Positions 45,003-53,806 of a stretch of DNA of 64,000 nucleotides are shown here, one piece after another. Source of the stretch: Bradyrhizobium diazoefficiens. GTDB lineage: Bacteria; Pseudomonadota; Alphaproteobacteria; Rhizobiales; Xanthobacteraceae. The translations under genes were made by a program, and so were the position numbers. The stretch is from NCBI RefSeq assembly GCF_018131185.1, contig NZ_JAFCJE010000009.1, positions 124,001-188,000 on the forward strand, given 5' to 3'. Each line of letters begins with the position of its first letter. Positions within the stretch are counted from its first letter, which is position 1. The notes under the pieces are model-generated. The model made no database searches, was not told the origin of the DNA, and saw nothing but the letters and a program-made list of their open reading frames with translations.

Positions 45003-45030
45003 AATATAGTTCTTTTTTAGAACTCGTCAA
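45003..45030 (-). promoter_or_regulatory. Promoter with shared operator, site B
   Basis: On the minus strand TTGACG (45030-45025) and TATATT (45008-45003) flank a 16-base spacer. The spacer holds AGTTCTTTTTTAGAACT minus its outer base, that is GTTCT-N5-AGAAC (plus strand 45009-45023). Geometry matches sites A and C. Confidence 0.62.
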
Positions 45031-45195
45031 TCGATATGTCGTCGTCTTTCCCGGGATCGTCTGGGCAACCCGTCTGCCTCTTCTCATATAAAAGAGCGAA
45101 GCTACGACGATCGCAAGAGCGGCCGTCGTTTACAGCGCGTCATTCGGCAGCTAGTGTGCATAACGTATCAAATAAGAACTTAAGGAGGAACGAAA

Positions 45196-45939
45196 ATGGC
45201 AACGAGCCGCGGTGTAGCGATACTTGTGGGCGCAGGCGATGCCATTGGCGCTGCGGTCGCCCGGCGTTTTGCCAAGGGCGGCTATACGGTTTGCATCTGC
45301 AGGCGTGACGCGTCCAAATCGCAGGGGCTCGTGGCGGAGCTGAGGGCTCTCGGGCATGACATTCACGCCTTCAGCGTCGATGCCCGCCAGGAAGCGGACG
45401 TCCAAGGCATATTCGCGCGGGTCGAGAAAGAGCTCGGGCCTGTCGAGGTCTGCCTCTACAATGCCGGCTCCAACGTCAACAAGCCCCTGCTCGACACCAC
45501 GGAGAAGCTGTTCTTCAAAGCCTGGGAACTCGCCTGCTACGGCGGCTTCCTGGTCGGACGCGAGGCTGCGCGCGTGATGCTGCCGCGCGGACGCGGCACC
45601 ATTTTCTTCACCGGAGCGACGGCCAGTGTGCGTGGCGGCAAGGGATTTGCCGCGTTCTCGTCGGCGAAGTTCGGACTTCGAGCAGTTGCCCAGGCGATGG
45701 CGCGCGAGCTTGGACCGAAGAACATTCACGTCGTCCACCTCCTGATCGACGCTGGCGTGGACAGCGAGGCGATTCACCAGCGCATGAAGGCAGCGAAGGG
45801 GATCGAAGCAAGCGACATTCCGCCGGATAGTCTGACCAAGACCTCCTCCATTGCCGAAGCCTATTGGTTCACTCACCAGCAAAGCAGAGATGGCTGGACC
45901 CACGAACTCGATCTCCGCCCGTCCGTGGAGAAGTGGTAG
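45196..45939 (+). CDS. Atypical SDR (SDR-D)
   Basis: A 247-residue Rossmann protein with LVGAGDAIGAAVARRF and YNAGSNVN. Phe154 replaces the catalytic Tyr and Lys158 remains (FSSAK). It ends HELDLRPSVEKW. GGAGG sits well before the ATG. It is divergent from ligase 2 and nearly touches the GST gene, whose ATG begins two bases after its stop. AGAACT lies 20-odd bases before the start, half of the shared palindrome, but no full site is present. Confidence 0.86.
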   Translation: MATSRGVAILVGAGDAIGAAVARRFAKGGYTVCICRRDASKSQGLVAELRALGHDIHAFSVDARQEADVQGIFARVEKELGPVEVCLYNAGSNVNKPLLDTTEKLFFKAWELACYGGFLVGREAARVMLPRGRGTIFFTGATASVRGGKGFAAFSSAKFGLRAVAQAMARELGPKNIHVVHLLIDAGVDSEAIHQRMKAAKGIEASDIPPDSLTKTSSIAEAYWFTHQQSRDGWTHELDLRPSVEKW

Positions 45940-45940
45940 C

Positions 45941-46618
45941 ATGAGCGCGACGCCAAACCTGACGCTATGGGGCGTTGGAACAAGCCGCACCATTCGTCCG
46001 CATTGGGCCATGCACGAGCTGGGTCTGGTCTATGAGACAAAGCCCATTGGGCCGCGAACCGGCGAGACCAAGACCGCAGAATACTCGAAGCTCAATCCGC
46101 GCCAGAAGATCCCGCTGCTTCAGGACGGTGACTTCTGCATCGGCGAGAGCGCGGCGATCGTTGCTTATTTGTCGCGAATGTATTCCACGACGGAACGCTC
46201 GCTGATTCCGGAAGCCCCCCGCGAATATGCAGCGTGGCTGGAATGGTGCTTCTTTATCGTCGCGGAGCTGGATTCCACCAGCCTTTATGTGATGCGCCGC
46301 CATCGTGCCGACGCGCTCGGCCCGATCTACGGCGTCGCGCCCGAGGTCGTTGCCCAAGCCGGCGAGTATTTCCGCCAGCAGTTGCGCCATGTCGAGGTCG
46401 CGTTCTCGGACGGCCGGCAATTTCTGATGGGCGACCGGTTTACCAGCGCAGACATCCTGCTCACGACCTGCCTTGAGTGGGCCATCGTTTATGGCGTGCC
46501 CATTTGCGACAACGCTCAGCCCTATCTCGAGCGCATCAGGAAACGGGATGCATTTCAGCGAGCCCTCGCGGCGAATGTCGCGATGGCACCGATCACGCCG
46601 GTGCCGGCGAAGGCCTAG
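45941..46618 (+). CDS. Glutathione S-transferase
   Basis: Cytosolic GST of 225 residues. The N-terminal thioredoxin-like domain starts LTLWGVGTSRTIRPHWAMHELGL and contains the glutathione-binding KIPLLQDGDFCIGESAAI; the all-helical C-terminal domain includes GDRFTSADILLTTCLEW. A Ser or Cys in the VGTSRT stretch may be the thiol-activating residue. It is coupled to SDR-D. In such clusters GSTs open epoxides, isomerise maleyl-type products or remove glutathione adducts. Confidence 0.88.
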   Translation: MSATPNLTLWGVGTSRTIRPHWAMHELGLVYETKPIGPRTGETKTAEYSKLNPRQKIPLLQDGDFCIGESAAIVAYLSRMYSTTERSLIPEAPREYAAWLEWCFFIVAELDSTSLYVMRRHRADALGPIYGVAPEVVAQAGEYFRQQLRHVEVAFSDGRQFLMGDRFTSADILLTTCLEWAIVYGVPICDNAQPYLERIRKRDAFQRALAANVAMAPITPVPAKA

Positions 46619-46644
46619 AAGACCACTGCCAACGGGCTTCGCGG

Positions 46645-47844
46645 CTAGACCGCGACGCGTACGCTGCGCTCGGCGACCATCTTGTCGATGGCGCTGTCGT
46701 CGTAACCCAGCTCGCGCAACACGTCGCGGGAGTGCTCGCCGACCCTGGGAGCAGGTCCACCGATCACGGCCTCGTTGATTGCAAAGCGCGCTGCCGGCTT
46801 TGGCTGACGCACCCGACCGACCTTGGGTTGATCGAACTCCGCGATGATCTCGCGCGCGACCACCTGTTCATTGTGGATGATCTCGCCTCGCCGCAGGATC
46901 GGCGAGCAAGGGACATCGGCGGCATCCAGGCGTTCCAGCCATTCGGCGGTGGTGTGCTGGCCGATATACTCCGCCATTTTGTTGATGCGTGCCGTGGCGT
47001 TGACCGAACGCGCCGCAGGCGTCGCAAACCGGGGATCGTTGGCAAGCTCGGGATCGCCGGACGCCTTGCAAAAGCCCTGCCATTCAGAATCGGAAATTGT
47101 ACCGGCGGTGATGTAGCCGTCGCTGGTCTTGAACACGAGATCGGGGCGATCGTTGGGATCGGCAGCTGCGGCCTCGGCACCCACCACCGTGTATTGCATC
47201 ATGCCCTCGGGCCACAGATACGAGATCATCGCATCCAGCATAGCGACCTGAATGTGGTCGCCCCGCCCTGTCTTCTCGCGGGCATAGAGCGCCGCTGCGA
47301 CCGCCTGGGCGGTGAACACGGCGGTGGTCTTGTCGCATACGATGGTACGGATCATCTGCGGACGGTTGGTGACCGGCTGCGACTGGATATCGGCAAAGCC
47401 CGAGAGCCCCTGAATGATCGGGTCGTAAACGCGCTTCTTCACATAGGGTCCGGTGTCACCAACACCGCTGATCGACACATAGATCAGGCGCGGATGGCGC
47501 TGGCGCAACTCTTCGACGCCGAGACCGAGACGCTCCATGGTGCCGGGCCGGAAATTCTGCACCAGGACATCCGCCTGCGCGACCAGCTTGGCGAGAACCT
47601 CTCGGCCAGCCGCGCTCTTGACGTCGATCGACAGCGAGCGTTTGCCGCGGTTTGACGAAATGAACAGGGCCGAAAACTCACCGTCCTTGTCGATCGTCGC
47701 ACGGCTCCGGCGTGTAATATCACCGCCGATCGGCTCGATCTTCAGGACGTCGGCGCCCTGATCCGCCAGAAACATGGTCGCGAACGGGCCCGACACCACA
47801 CCTGTCAGATCGAGGACACGGACGCCGTTGAGTGGACCGGGCAT
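46645..47844 (-). CDS. CaiB/BaiF-type CoA-transferase, second copy
   Basis: Class III CoA-transferase of 399 residues. VRVLDLTGVVSGPFATMFLADQGADVLKIE and SGVGDTGPYVKKRVYDPIIQG match the family; Asp161 in IVCDKTTA is at the catalytic position. It is only distantly similar to the copy at 6925. It follows the DsbA-like gene by 102 bases on one transcript from site C. It could move CoA from a pathway product to the incoming acid, sparing ATP. Confidence 0.9.
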   Translation of the reverse strand: MPGPLNGVRVLDLTGVVSGPFATMFLADQGADVLKIEPIGGDITRRSRATIDKDGEFSALFISSNRGKRSLSIDVKSAAGREVLAKLVAQADVLVQNFRPGTMERLGLGVEELRQRHPRLIYVSISGVGDTGPYVKKRVYDPIIQGLSGFADIQSQPVTNRPQMIRTIVCDKTTAVFTAQAVAAALYAREKTGRGDHIQVAMLDAMISYLWPEGMMQYTVVGAEAAAADPNDRPDLVFKTSDGYITAGTISDSEWQGFCKASGDPELANDPRFATPAARSVNATARINKMAEYIGQHTTAEWLERLDAADVPCSPILRRGEIIHNEQVVAREIIAEFDQPKVGRVRQPKPAARFAINEAVIGGPAPRVGEHSRDVLRELGYDDSAIDKMVAERSVRVAV

Positions 47845-47946
47845 GATCTCTCTCCCTCGATTTGGTTTTGTTATGAGGCCGACCGGATTTTTCGCCCCTG
47901 CAGGCGCCGGATATCCGTCCGGCTCTGCAGGCTTCAGGTTCTGTCC

Positions 47947-48579
47947 CTAGGCCGTCTTCGAAACGGGCTGGCCGATCTGCTCGACGATCGACTCCTCGAC
48001 ATCGCGGAGCTGGTCCTTGCCGAAGAACATTTCCTTTCCAACGAAGAAGGTCGGCGAGCCGAATGCGCCGCGGTTGACCGCGTCGGTGGTCCGATCGATC
48101 AACCCCTTCTTGACGTCGTCCTGCTGCGCACGCGCAAGCAACCGATCGATATCGACCCCTGAGGAGGTGAATGCCTTTCGGTAGGTTTCGAGATCATCCA
48201 TCTTCTTCGGCTCCTCCCACATGTGGTGGTAGGCCGCGCGGAAATAGGGCTCGAACACGCCTTCGAGCTGCGCCGCCACGGCGCCGCGCATCAACATCAG
48301 CGTATTGACCGGAAAGAACGGATTGGTCCGGAACTTCGTTGCATTGTGGCGGCGAATGAAGCGCTGTGTCTCCAGCGCCTGGTATTCCGGCTTATTCTTG
48401 ATGCCTTGAAGGGATTCGAACGGGGACATGTTGCCCGTCGCCTTGAAGATGCCGCCGAGCAGGATCGGGACGTAATCGAATTTCACGCCGGTGCGCCGTT
48501 CGATTCCCGGAAGGGCCAATTCCGCGAGATAAGCGTTTGGACTGCCGAAATCGAACAGAAATTCAACCTTCAGAGACAT
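47947..48579 (-). CDS. DsbA-fold protein, 2-hydroxychromene-2-carboxylate isomerase-like
   Basis: A 210-residue GST-kappa/HCCA-isomerase type protein. The thioredoxin-fold opening VEFLFDFGSPNAYLAELAL has Ser13 where DsbA has its CxxC, the mark of isomerases that use glutathione. IPILLGGIFKATGN and GAFGSPTFFVGKEMFFGKDQL are family segments. HCCA isomerase acts in naphthalene breakdown; here no ring-cleaving dioxygenase is near, so another glutathione-dependent isomerisation is equally likely. First gene of module V. Confidence 0.86.
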   Translation of the reverse strand: MSLKVEFLFDFGSPNAYLAELALPGIERRTGVKFDYVPILLGGIFKATGNMSPFESLQGIKNKPEYQALETQRFIRRHNATKFRTNPFFPVNTLMLMRGAVAAQLEGVFEPYFRAAYHHMWEEPKKMDDLETYRKAFTSSGVDIDRLLARAQQDDVKKGLIDRTTDAVNRGAFGSPTFFVGKEMFFGKDQLRDVEESIVEQIGQPVSKTA

Positions 48580-48646
48580 GTCAGTTCCTCCCGCAGAGTG
48601 CAACGATGGTCCGGTGATCTTCTAGGCCGAGCGCAGGCTACTCGGT

Positions 48647-48673
48647 CTTATAGTTCTAAAATCGAACTGTCAA
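48647..48673 (-). promoter_or_regulatory. Promoter with shared operator, site C
   Basis: On the minus strand TTGACA (48673-48668) is followed by the palindrome GTTCTAAAATCGAAC (plus strand 48653-48667) and then TATAAG (15-base gap) or TAAGAC (17-base gap). Apart from one base, the palindrome and the adjoining -35 are identical to site A. Confidence 0.65.
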
Positions 48674-48717
48674 ATCCACCTGAATGCTTGGGGTTTGATG
48701 GGACCGGCGGGGGTATT

Positions 48718-48733
48718 GTATCAACTTTAGTAC
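48718..48733. promoter_or_regulatory. Candidate HxlR operator of module V
   Basis: GTATCAACTTTAGTAC has GTA / TAC ends and a core like that in front of the other HxlR gene at 34026. It lies 76 bases before the HxlR start, on the side away from site C. Confidence 0.4.
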
Positions 48734-48809
48734 CTATCTAGAATGGTGTGGCGGCGCAGCCCTTTCCCGAATGAGAGTGGAACGGGCACCGGTCGACCGG
48801 AGAGCAGGA

Positions 48810-49325
48810 ATGAAATGGGATGAGCTTGAGGCAGAGCCATGTTCGATGGCTCGCACCATCGGGGTGATCGGTGACCGCTGGACGCTTCTTATTCTCCGCG
48901 AATGCTTTCTGCGGACGCGCCGTTTCGAGGGCTTTCAGTCAGCGCTGGGAATCACGCGCCATCTGCTCGCAGAGCGGCTGAAAAAGCTGGTTCGGCAAGG
49001 CGTCCTGCGCCGCATTCCCTATCAGGAATCGCCCAAACGCCACGAGTACATCCTGACGCAGAAGGGCCTCGACCTCTATCCGATCATGATGGCGCTGGTG
49101 CATTGGGGCGACACCCACATGGTCGACGAACGTGGGCGGCCCCTTCTGCATGAGCACCGCAAATGCGGCAAGATGTTCGACCCCGTGATGGTGTGCTCGG
49201 AATGCGGCGAGCCGCTTTCGGCCAAGGAGGTTCATGTCCATCCTGGTCCGGGCGCGCGCCCGGCAGCAGAGACAGCCTTGCTCGACAAGAAGGCAAAGCC
49301 GAAGCCCCGCAGGAAAGCGGCGTAG
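48810..49325 (+). CDS. HxlR-family regulator with a cysteine-bearing C-terminal extension
   Basis: A 171-residue winged-helix protein. CSMARTIGVIGDRWTLLILRECFLR and ITRHLLAERLKKLVRQGVL form the HxlR DNA-binding core (about 15-70). Unlike the 143-residue copy at 34069 it continues into HRKCGKMFDPVMVCSECGEPLSAKEVHVH, with three cysteines and histidines resembling a zinc ribbon, then a lysine-rich tail. GCAGGA lies before the chosen ATG. It is divergent from module V and is the nearest regulator to site C. Confidence 0.86.
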   Translation: MKWDELEAEPCSMARTIGVIGDRWTLLILRECFLRTRRFEGFQSALGITRHLLAERLKKLVRQGVLRRIPYQESPKRHEYILTQKGLDLYPIMMALVHWGDTHMVDERGRPLLHEHRKCGKMFDPVMVCSECGEPLSAKEVHVHPGPGARPAAETALLDKKAKPKPRRKAA

Positions 49326-49418
49326 CTGAAGACATCGACGACGACGAAAGGCAGGCCCAGGTCTCAGCCCGCGCGCTTCGGCCCGATGGCGGATGCGCTC
49401 GACGTCGCACCGCTTCTG

Positions 49419-50132
49419 TCACACGTTCGTGGTCATGCAGACGCGGTCCGGCAACTCGTCCAGCCGCCACAGCCCGAGGCTCTTGTCGCGCCAGCCGCCG
49501 TCGCCCTCTTCGCAGCGCTCGTCGATCAACGCGTGCGGCACCGGCCAATTGAACGGCGCCTTCGTCATGTCGAGCGCACGCCAGTCGCCATCCTCGCAAT
49601 CGCGGTTGTCCTCCCACTCCGGAAACGTCGTGGCGAGCAGGAATTGCGCACCGCTCTCGCGAAAGCGGGCAGCGACGCCGGCGATGTTCCGAAAACTCAG
49701 ATGCACCAGGCAATCCCGGCATAGAATCAGATCGGCACGCGGCAGCGCATCGCGCGTGATGTCGGCAACCAGGAATCGGCCGGCTAATTCGCCGCCCGCC
49801 ACACGCCGGTTGTTGGCCTCGATCAGCGACGGCACGATGTCGATGCCGATATAGTCGAGGTCGAGCTTGATGCGTCCGATCCAGCCCGCATCGCCGCAGG
49901 GCGCATCGAGCAGCGAGCGCACGCCGAGCCGTTGGAGCAACGGCGGAAGCGCCTCCCGGATCGCAGCCGTGGCGGTATCCTCCGAGCCGAGGCCCGACAC
50001 CGAGCTGGCAGCGCCCCAAAGGTTCGTCCGCTCGATCCGCTCGAACCGCGCAGCGAGATCGAGGCCCGCGAAATTATCGCGGTCGGCGAGGAAACGTTCG
50101 TGGGCGAGGACGGGTGGACGGTTGGCGATCAT
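49419..50132 (-). CDS. Class I SAM-dependent methyltransferase
   Basis: A 237-residue methyltransferase. Motif I is SLLDAPCGDAGWIGRI (73-88), followed by YIGIDIVPSLIEANN for the ribose-binding acid, and LILCRDCLVHLSF for motif IV. The frame extends 23 residues upstream, but MIANRPPVLAHERF is the better start. The C-terminal part resembles methyltransferases near glycan genes; none are here. Substrate unknown. Confidence 0.83.
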   Translation of the reverse strand: MIANRPPVLAHERFLADRDNFAGLDLAARFERIERTNLWGAASSVSGLGSEDTATAAIREALPPLLQRLGVRSLLDAPCGDAGWIGRIKLDLDYIGIDIVPSLIEANNRRVAGGELAGRFLVADITRDALPRADLILCRDCLVHLSFRNIAGVAARFRESGAQFLLATTFPEWEDNRDCEDGDWRALDMTKAPFNWPVPHALIDERCEEGDGGWRDKSLGLWRLDELPDRVCMTTNV

Positions 50133-50227
50133 CGGTTGGGACACGAATGGAAATTCCGCGCGGGCACACCATACAGGACCATAGGGCCGGACCGGAACCA
50201 AAAGCAGGCATCAGCCGTTCTGGAGGC

Positions 50228-50458
50228 ATGCGTATCCAAGAAGAAAACCGAAACATCTTTCTGCTGACGGCGGTGACACTGTGCTGTGGCGCCGTGGCCG
50301 GCACGTTGACGCTTTTCGACCCCGTGCCTGGACCTGCTCTTGGCTCTGCCCCCGAAAGACCGGCCGACGTGAGGGTGGCGAGCGACGTCAACGTTCAGAC
50401 ACCGGTTCGGGTGGTCGGCGCGCCGTTCGAGCTCAACGTCAACCCGCGCCAGCGATAG
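50228..50458 (+). CDS. Small single-pass membrane or exported protein
   Basis: A 76-residue protein with one hydrophobic segment (IFLLTAVTLCCGAVAGTLTLF, residues 9-29, given here as 20 or so residues) and a polar proline-containing outer part ending FELNVNPRQR. GGAGGC precedes the ATG. No family recognised. Confidence 0.6.
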   Translation: MRIQEENRNIFLLTAVTLCCGAVAGTLTLFDPVPGPALGSAPERPADVRVASDVNVQTPVRVVGAPFELNVNPRQR

Positions 50459-50461
50459 CGC

Positions 50462-50626
50462 TCACCTCGGCGACACCTTCGTGCCCTCCCCGGGCTGGCC
50501 ATGAGCCCGCGCCAATTCCTCCACGAACGCGATCACCTCCGCCCGCTTGGCGGGCGGCAGCGACAGGAACGCGCGGATGAGCCTCAGACCCTCCGCTTCG
50601 TCCACCCGTTCGTCTTCGGCGTCCAT
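50462..50626 (-). CDS. Small conserved hypothetical protein
   Basis: About 54 residues of acidic, helical sequence: EGLRLIRAFLSLPPAKRAEVIAFVEELARAH. It looks like a small helix-turn-helix-like or regulator-associated protein, but I cannot name a family. The start is uncertain; ATG at 50626 has only a weak ribosome site, and in-frame starts extend to 50713. It ends four bases from the convergent gene at 50458. Confidence 0.5.
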   Translation of the reverse strand: MDAEDERVDEAEGLRLIRAFLSLPPAKRAEVIAFVEELARAHGQPGEGTKVSPR

Positions 50627-50727
50627 CCGTCCAATGTCGGGCGATCGGGAAAAATATGCAATCCCTTGCAAGAGACCTTGATTCGGCGCAGCCGCTTTGC
50701 TGGAATGGGGCACGGCTGAGGTGGACC

Positions 50728-51093
50728 ATGAAGTGGATCAGCGAGCGCGACGCACTGATCGCGCAGACGATGGCCTTCGTCCAATCGGTGACCGGCAAGA
50801 AGGATGACGTCCTTCGGCCGGACGCTCCGCTGGATTCTCCGGCGGCAACCGTCGCGATCGAGGCCTTCAGGGTCGAGATCAAGCCGCCCGAGCCCCCTCC
50901 TCAGTCTCAGCCCATCCAGCTTTCGCCGCCGCGAGCGAGCAGTGACGTCCGCACCGAGATGCAGGCCCGCATTGCCAATTTCCGCAAGCATCAGGAGCGG
51001 TTCGAGCGTGAGCGCGAGGAATACTGTGCCAGTACCCTGACCAAATTGCGCGCCGCCATCCGCGACGCCTCGGGCCCACTGGTCAAGAAATAA
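50728..51093 (+). CDS. Hypothetical protein with coiled-coil-like C-terminus
   Basis: A 121-residue protein: an N-terminal helix (KWISERDALIAQTMAFVQSVTG), a proline-rich linker (IKPPEPPPQSQPIQLSPP), then a highly charged helix (TEMQARIANFRKHQERFEREREEY). GAGGTGGACC just upstream of the ATG is a strong ribosome site. No domain known. Confidence 0.65.
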   Translation: MKWISERDALIAQTMAFVQSVTGKKDDVLRPDAPLDSPAATVAIEAFRVEIKPPEPPPQSQPIQLSPPRASSDVRTEMQARIANFRKHQERFEREREEYCASTLTKLRAAIRDASGPLVKK

Positions 51094-51126
51094 CGCCGCC
51101 TCCCGTCAGGGGCCTGCAGCCAGGAC

Positions 51127-51234
51127 CTATAACCAAGACCACACCAGCCAAAGATTGGCCGCGCAGGCGCCGAATAGCGCCAGCGTTAGCGGCAGGAGCA
51201 TGTGCCCACAGGAGGTCTTCAGGTCGCTCGTCAT
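51127..51234 (-). CDS. Possible 35-residue membrane peptide
   Basis: The frame MTSDLKTSCGHMLLPLTLAL... is a short polar start and one hydrophobic helix ending LWLVWSWL. The ribosome site is weak and upstream in-frame ATGs exist to 51333. Accepted only tentatively for its membrane-helix composition. Confidence 0.3.
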   Translation of the reverse strand: MTSDLKTSCGHMLLPLTLALFGACAANLWLVWSWL

Positions 51235-51407
51235 GGCGGAAAACATCCGCTGATTCCGCCAAACGAGTCCCAGGGATTCTTTTTTTCGCGATTCAGGACT
51301 CGTTAAGGACTCAGCGCCCGTAAGGTCGATCACGGATCCGTGATCGGCAGCAGCCTGGAACCCATTGGCAGATGAGGTCGTTAACGCGCTTTCCGGGAGC
51401 GGGAAGA

Positions 51408-51662
51408 ATGCCCTACGCCTTGTTTTGCAACGACGCCCAGATCAGCAAGGCCTATCCGAGCGAAACCGACGTCTGGAAGCTCGCCCACCGCAGCGGCCTG
51501 GTCGTGGATGTCGGCGCCGACGAGGATCGCCCGGGGCCGCGCCGGGTGCTCGATAATGACTACGAGATCAAGCCCTGCCGGGCCGCCCAGGGCGAGGACC
51601 CCGCCAAAAACAAGGCTGAGGCCGAACGCCAGTCCGGGATGGAGCTCGAGTTGAATTCTTGA
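51408..51662 (+). CDS. Small conserved hypothetical protein
   Basis: An 84-residue soluble protein starting MPYALFCNDAQISKAYPSETDVWKLAHRSGLV. GGGAGCGGGAAGA before the ATG decides this start over one twelve codons earlier. The first half looks like a small beta-alpha domain; the second half is charged and probably flexible. Function unknown. Confidence 0.65.
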   Translation: MPYALFCNDAQISKAYPSETDVWKLAHRSGLVVDVGADEDRPGPRRVLDNDYEIKPCRAAQGEDPAKNKAEAERQSGMELELNS

Positions 51663-51689
51663 GGTACTGCCGGAGCAAGTCCGAGAGGG

Positions 51690-51932
51690 TCAGGGCGTTG
51701 CGGCTACCAGCGAGGCCTGCTCGCCAGGCAGCGCCACGCAGGCCTTGCGGCGATGCAGCCCGCGGATGGCCCCGGTCACCTTCATCACCTTGCCCGACGG
51801 ACAGGCCGCGTCCTTGACGAAAGCCACCTCATAAGGTGCCAGCACCAAAGGCTCGGATCTGAGGATTGCCTGTGCAGAGCACGGCAGACAGGCGAACCAC
51901 GAGAGCACCACTACCGACACCAAGATACGCAT
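51690..51932 (-). CDS. Small exported protein (resembles DUF6719)
   Basis: An 80-residue protein with a signal peptide (MRILVSVVVLSWFACLPCSAQA) and a short mature domain, EPLVLAPYEVAFVKDAACPSGKVMKVTGAI and RRKACVAL, with two cysteines that may pair. I believe this pattern is DUF6719, from memory only. The upstream in-frame extension lacks support. Confidence 0.6.
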   Translation of the reverse strand: MRILVSVVVLSWFACLPCSAQAILRSEPLVLAPYEVAFVKDAACPSGKVMKVTGAIRGLHRRKACVALPGEQASLVAATP

Positions 51933-52135
51933 GTCCGTCGTCCCACCAGCCCGGTAATTCTCTATAACGCGTTCCGGAGCGCGAGTTCCGTAAGCGGCAA
52001 AAATTATTTTTGCTTTACGCCAATCCCATGACGCGCGTGAGAAGGCGCGCGCTGGACTGTTTGCCTGCAAATGACGCGCCAGATGGTTCACGCATTGCAA
52101 ACACAGGGCTGGCGAAGGGGGCGGCGGGCAAACGA

Positions 52136-52158
52136 AAGGCCGGCAGAGCCGGCCTTTT
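52136..52158. terminator. Symmetric terminator after the outer-membrane protein gene
   Basis: AAAGGCCGGC-AGA-GCCGGCCTTT is a perfect 10-pair hairpin with A and T tracts on both sides, so it can act in both directions. It lies 28 bases beyond the barrel gene's stop. Confidence 0.7.
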
Positions 52159-52185
52159 GTCAGAGCGAGATCTCGCGGAAGGCGG

Positions 52186-52893
52186 TCAGTAGCGCGAGGC
52201 TGCCGGCCCGCCCCAGCCGAAGCGGTAGTTCACACCGGCCTTGACGGTATGCTCGTCCTCCCGGCCGCGGACGCCGACGATGTCGGCCGGACCGGAGGTG
52301 AAGGTGGTGCTGCCGAAATTATAGTACTGATACTCGGCCTTGGCCGACCAGTTCGGCGCGAACATATATTCGAGGCCGGCGCCGACGGTGTAGCCGTCCT
52401 TGTTGTTGCCGGTGGCCGTGAAGGTCTGCGGCACGCCGGCGACGTTGACGCCCAGGCCGCCATTGCGCCAGGCGTAACCGCCCTTGGCGTAGAGCAGCGC
52501 CGGACCCCAGGTGTAGCCAATGCGGCCGGTCACCGACCCGAGCTGGTCGGTGTTGGAGGTCACCTGCGTGCCCAGCGGGAACGTCGCACCGTTGTTGTTG
52601 GTCGGCAGCCAGGAATACTGGGCCTCGATGCCCACCACCCAGTTGGGCGCGAACTGGTAGTCGAAGCCGCCCTGCACGCCGCCCAGGAAGCGGGCGTCGC
52701 TGGACTGGAAGCTGCTGTCGCCGGCAAAGGCGCCGCCGACATGGCCGCCGATGTAAAAGCCGGTCCAGTTATAGATCACCTGCGGCGGCGTATAGGCCGG
52801 CGCCTTGGTGTAAGGGCGCGGCTGCATGTCGGCTGCTGCGGCCGGTCCGGCCAGCGCGAGCAGAGCGACTGCGCCCAGCAAAATCGATTTCAT
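52186..52893 (-). CDS. Outer-membrane beta-barrel protein (RopB/Omp25-like)
   Basis: A 235-residue, eight-stranded porin-like protein. The signal peptide MKSILLGAVALLALAGPAAAA is followed by a short proline segment (PYTKAPAYTPP) and the barrel, whose first strand is YNWTGFYIGGHVGG. Alternating strands (GGFDYQFAPNWVVGIEAQY, AKAEYQYYNFG) continue to the end at RFGWGGPAASRY. GGGG six bases before the ATG sets the start. It stands alone, which is usual for this abundant rhizobial family. Confidence 0.9.
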   Translation of the reverse strand: MKSILLGAVALLALAGPAAAADMQPRPYTKAPAYTPPQVIYNWTGFYIGGHVGGAFAGDSSFQSSDARFLGGVQGGFDYQFAPNWVVGIEAQYSWLPTNNNGATFPLGTQVTSNTDQLGSVTGRIGYTWGPALLYAKGGYAWRNGGLGVNVAGVPQTFTATGNNKDGYTVGAGLEYMFAPNWSAKAEYQYYNFGSTTFTSGPADIVGVRGREDEHTVKAGVNYRFGWGGPAASRY

Positions 52894-53180
52894 GATCATC
52901 CCCGTTCTTGCATCTACGACACTCAGGAAACAACGTGGCGTGAATTGGGTTGCTTCGCGGCAATGCCGGAACGTTGATCGTTCGCTACTGTGACGGGGTG
53001 GCAACAACGCGATTTTGTTCCGTCCCGCGCCCCTGCGCCGACTGTTTCTGTCGCCTGCGCGAGGCCTGCCGTAACGATTTGTCGCAAGCCGAGACCACCC
53101 CGTTCAAAGCTCGCCGAAATGTGATCCAGCGGCTCCGGCGTGGTCTGTCGTACCACGAGGCGATGAAAGCGGTCTTTGCG

Positions 53181-53603
53181 CTACCGCGTCATCTTTTCCA
53201 GTTCCGGAAAGGGTGCGTAAACCGCGCCGGCGCAGAGCTCGCTCGTCCGGTCGATGACACGATCGGCCCGCCCGTTGACGAAGATCACGGCTCGCTCGCG
53301 CATGGCCTTGTAGCTGCCATCGGTCTCGCGCGGGGTGAAATGCAGACAGCTCACATAGAACTGCCGGCCGCCGACCTCGCGCTGCACCGGCTCGGCCATG
53401 CTGGCCTCGCGCACGCCGACCGGGTTGTTGAGATAGGTCCGCATCAGAGCCAGCGTGTCGCTGCGGAAATTGTCCGGAAACGGCTGCGGGCCTCCGGCTT
53501 GGCCCCCACCCCAGAGTGACGGCCGGTCACTGCCGGTGCCGAGACATGCCGCAAGCGCAAAGGGCAACACCAGGATCACCGCACATCTCGCCAACCGCCC
53601 CAC
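53181..53603 (-). CDS. Putative lipoprotein
   Basis: A 140-residue protein with a hydrophobic N-terminus ending in the lipobox LAAC (AVILVLPFALAACLG), which predicts lipid attachment. The mature part has a glycine-rich linker and then NFRSDTLALMRTYLNNPVGVREASMAEP and GRQFYVSCLHFTPRETDGSYKAM, where a cysteine could pair with the one in SELCAGA. The GTG start is the nearest to the signal peptide with a GGAG before it; longer frames reach 53693. Function unknown. Confidence 0.65.
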   Translation of the reverse strand: MGRLARCAVILVLPFALAACLGTGSDRPSLWGGGQAGGPQPFPDNFRSDTLALMRTYLNNPVGVREASMAEPVQREVGGRQFYVSCLHFTPRETDGSYKAMRERAVIFVNGRADRVIDRTSELCAGAVYAPFPELEKMTR

Positions 53604-53806
53604 GGGCCCCGCTCTCCGCTCGATCCGACCAGAGGACGTTCTAGCCCCAACCCTGCGCGAAGGGAATTCGCTTGCAGCGGCGCAATGGCGCACCGGCCCG
53701 CCGCCGACACCTTGGCTTCCGCACGAGGCATGACGAACGGGCCGGGCCCTGGATTCCGCACGCGGCGGCGGGGCAATGTCGGGATGCCGCCGCGCAGGAT
53801 CAGTCG

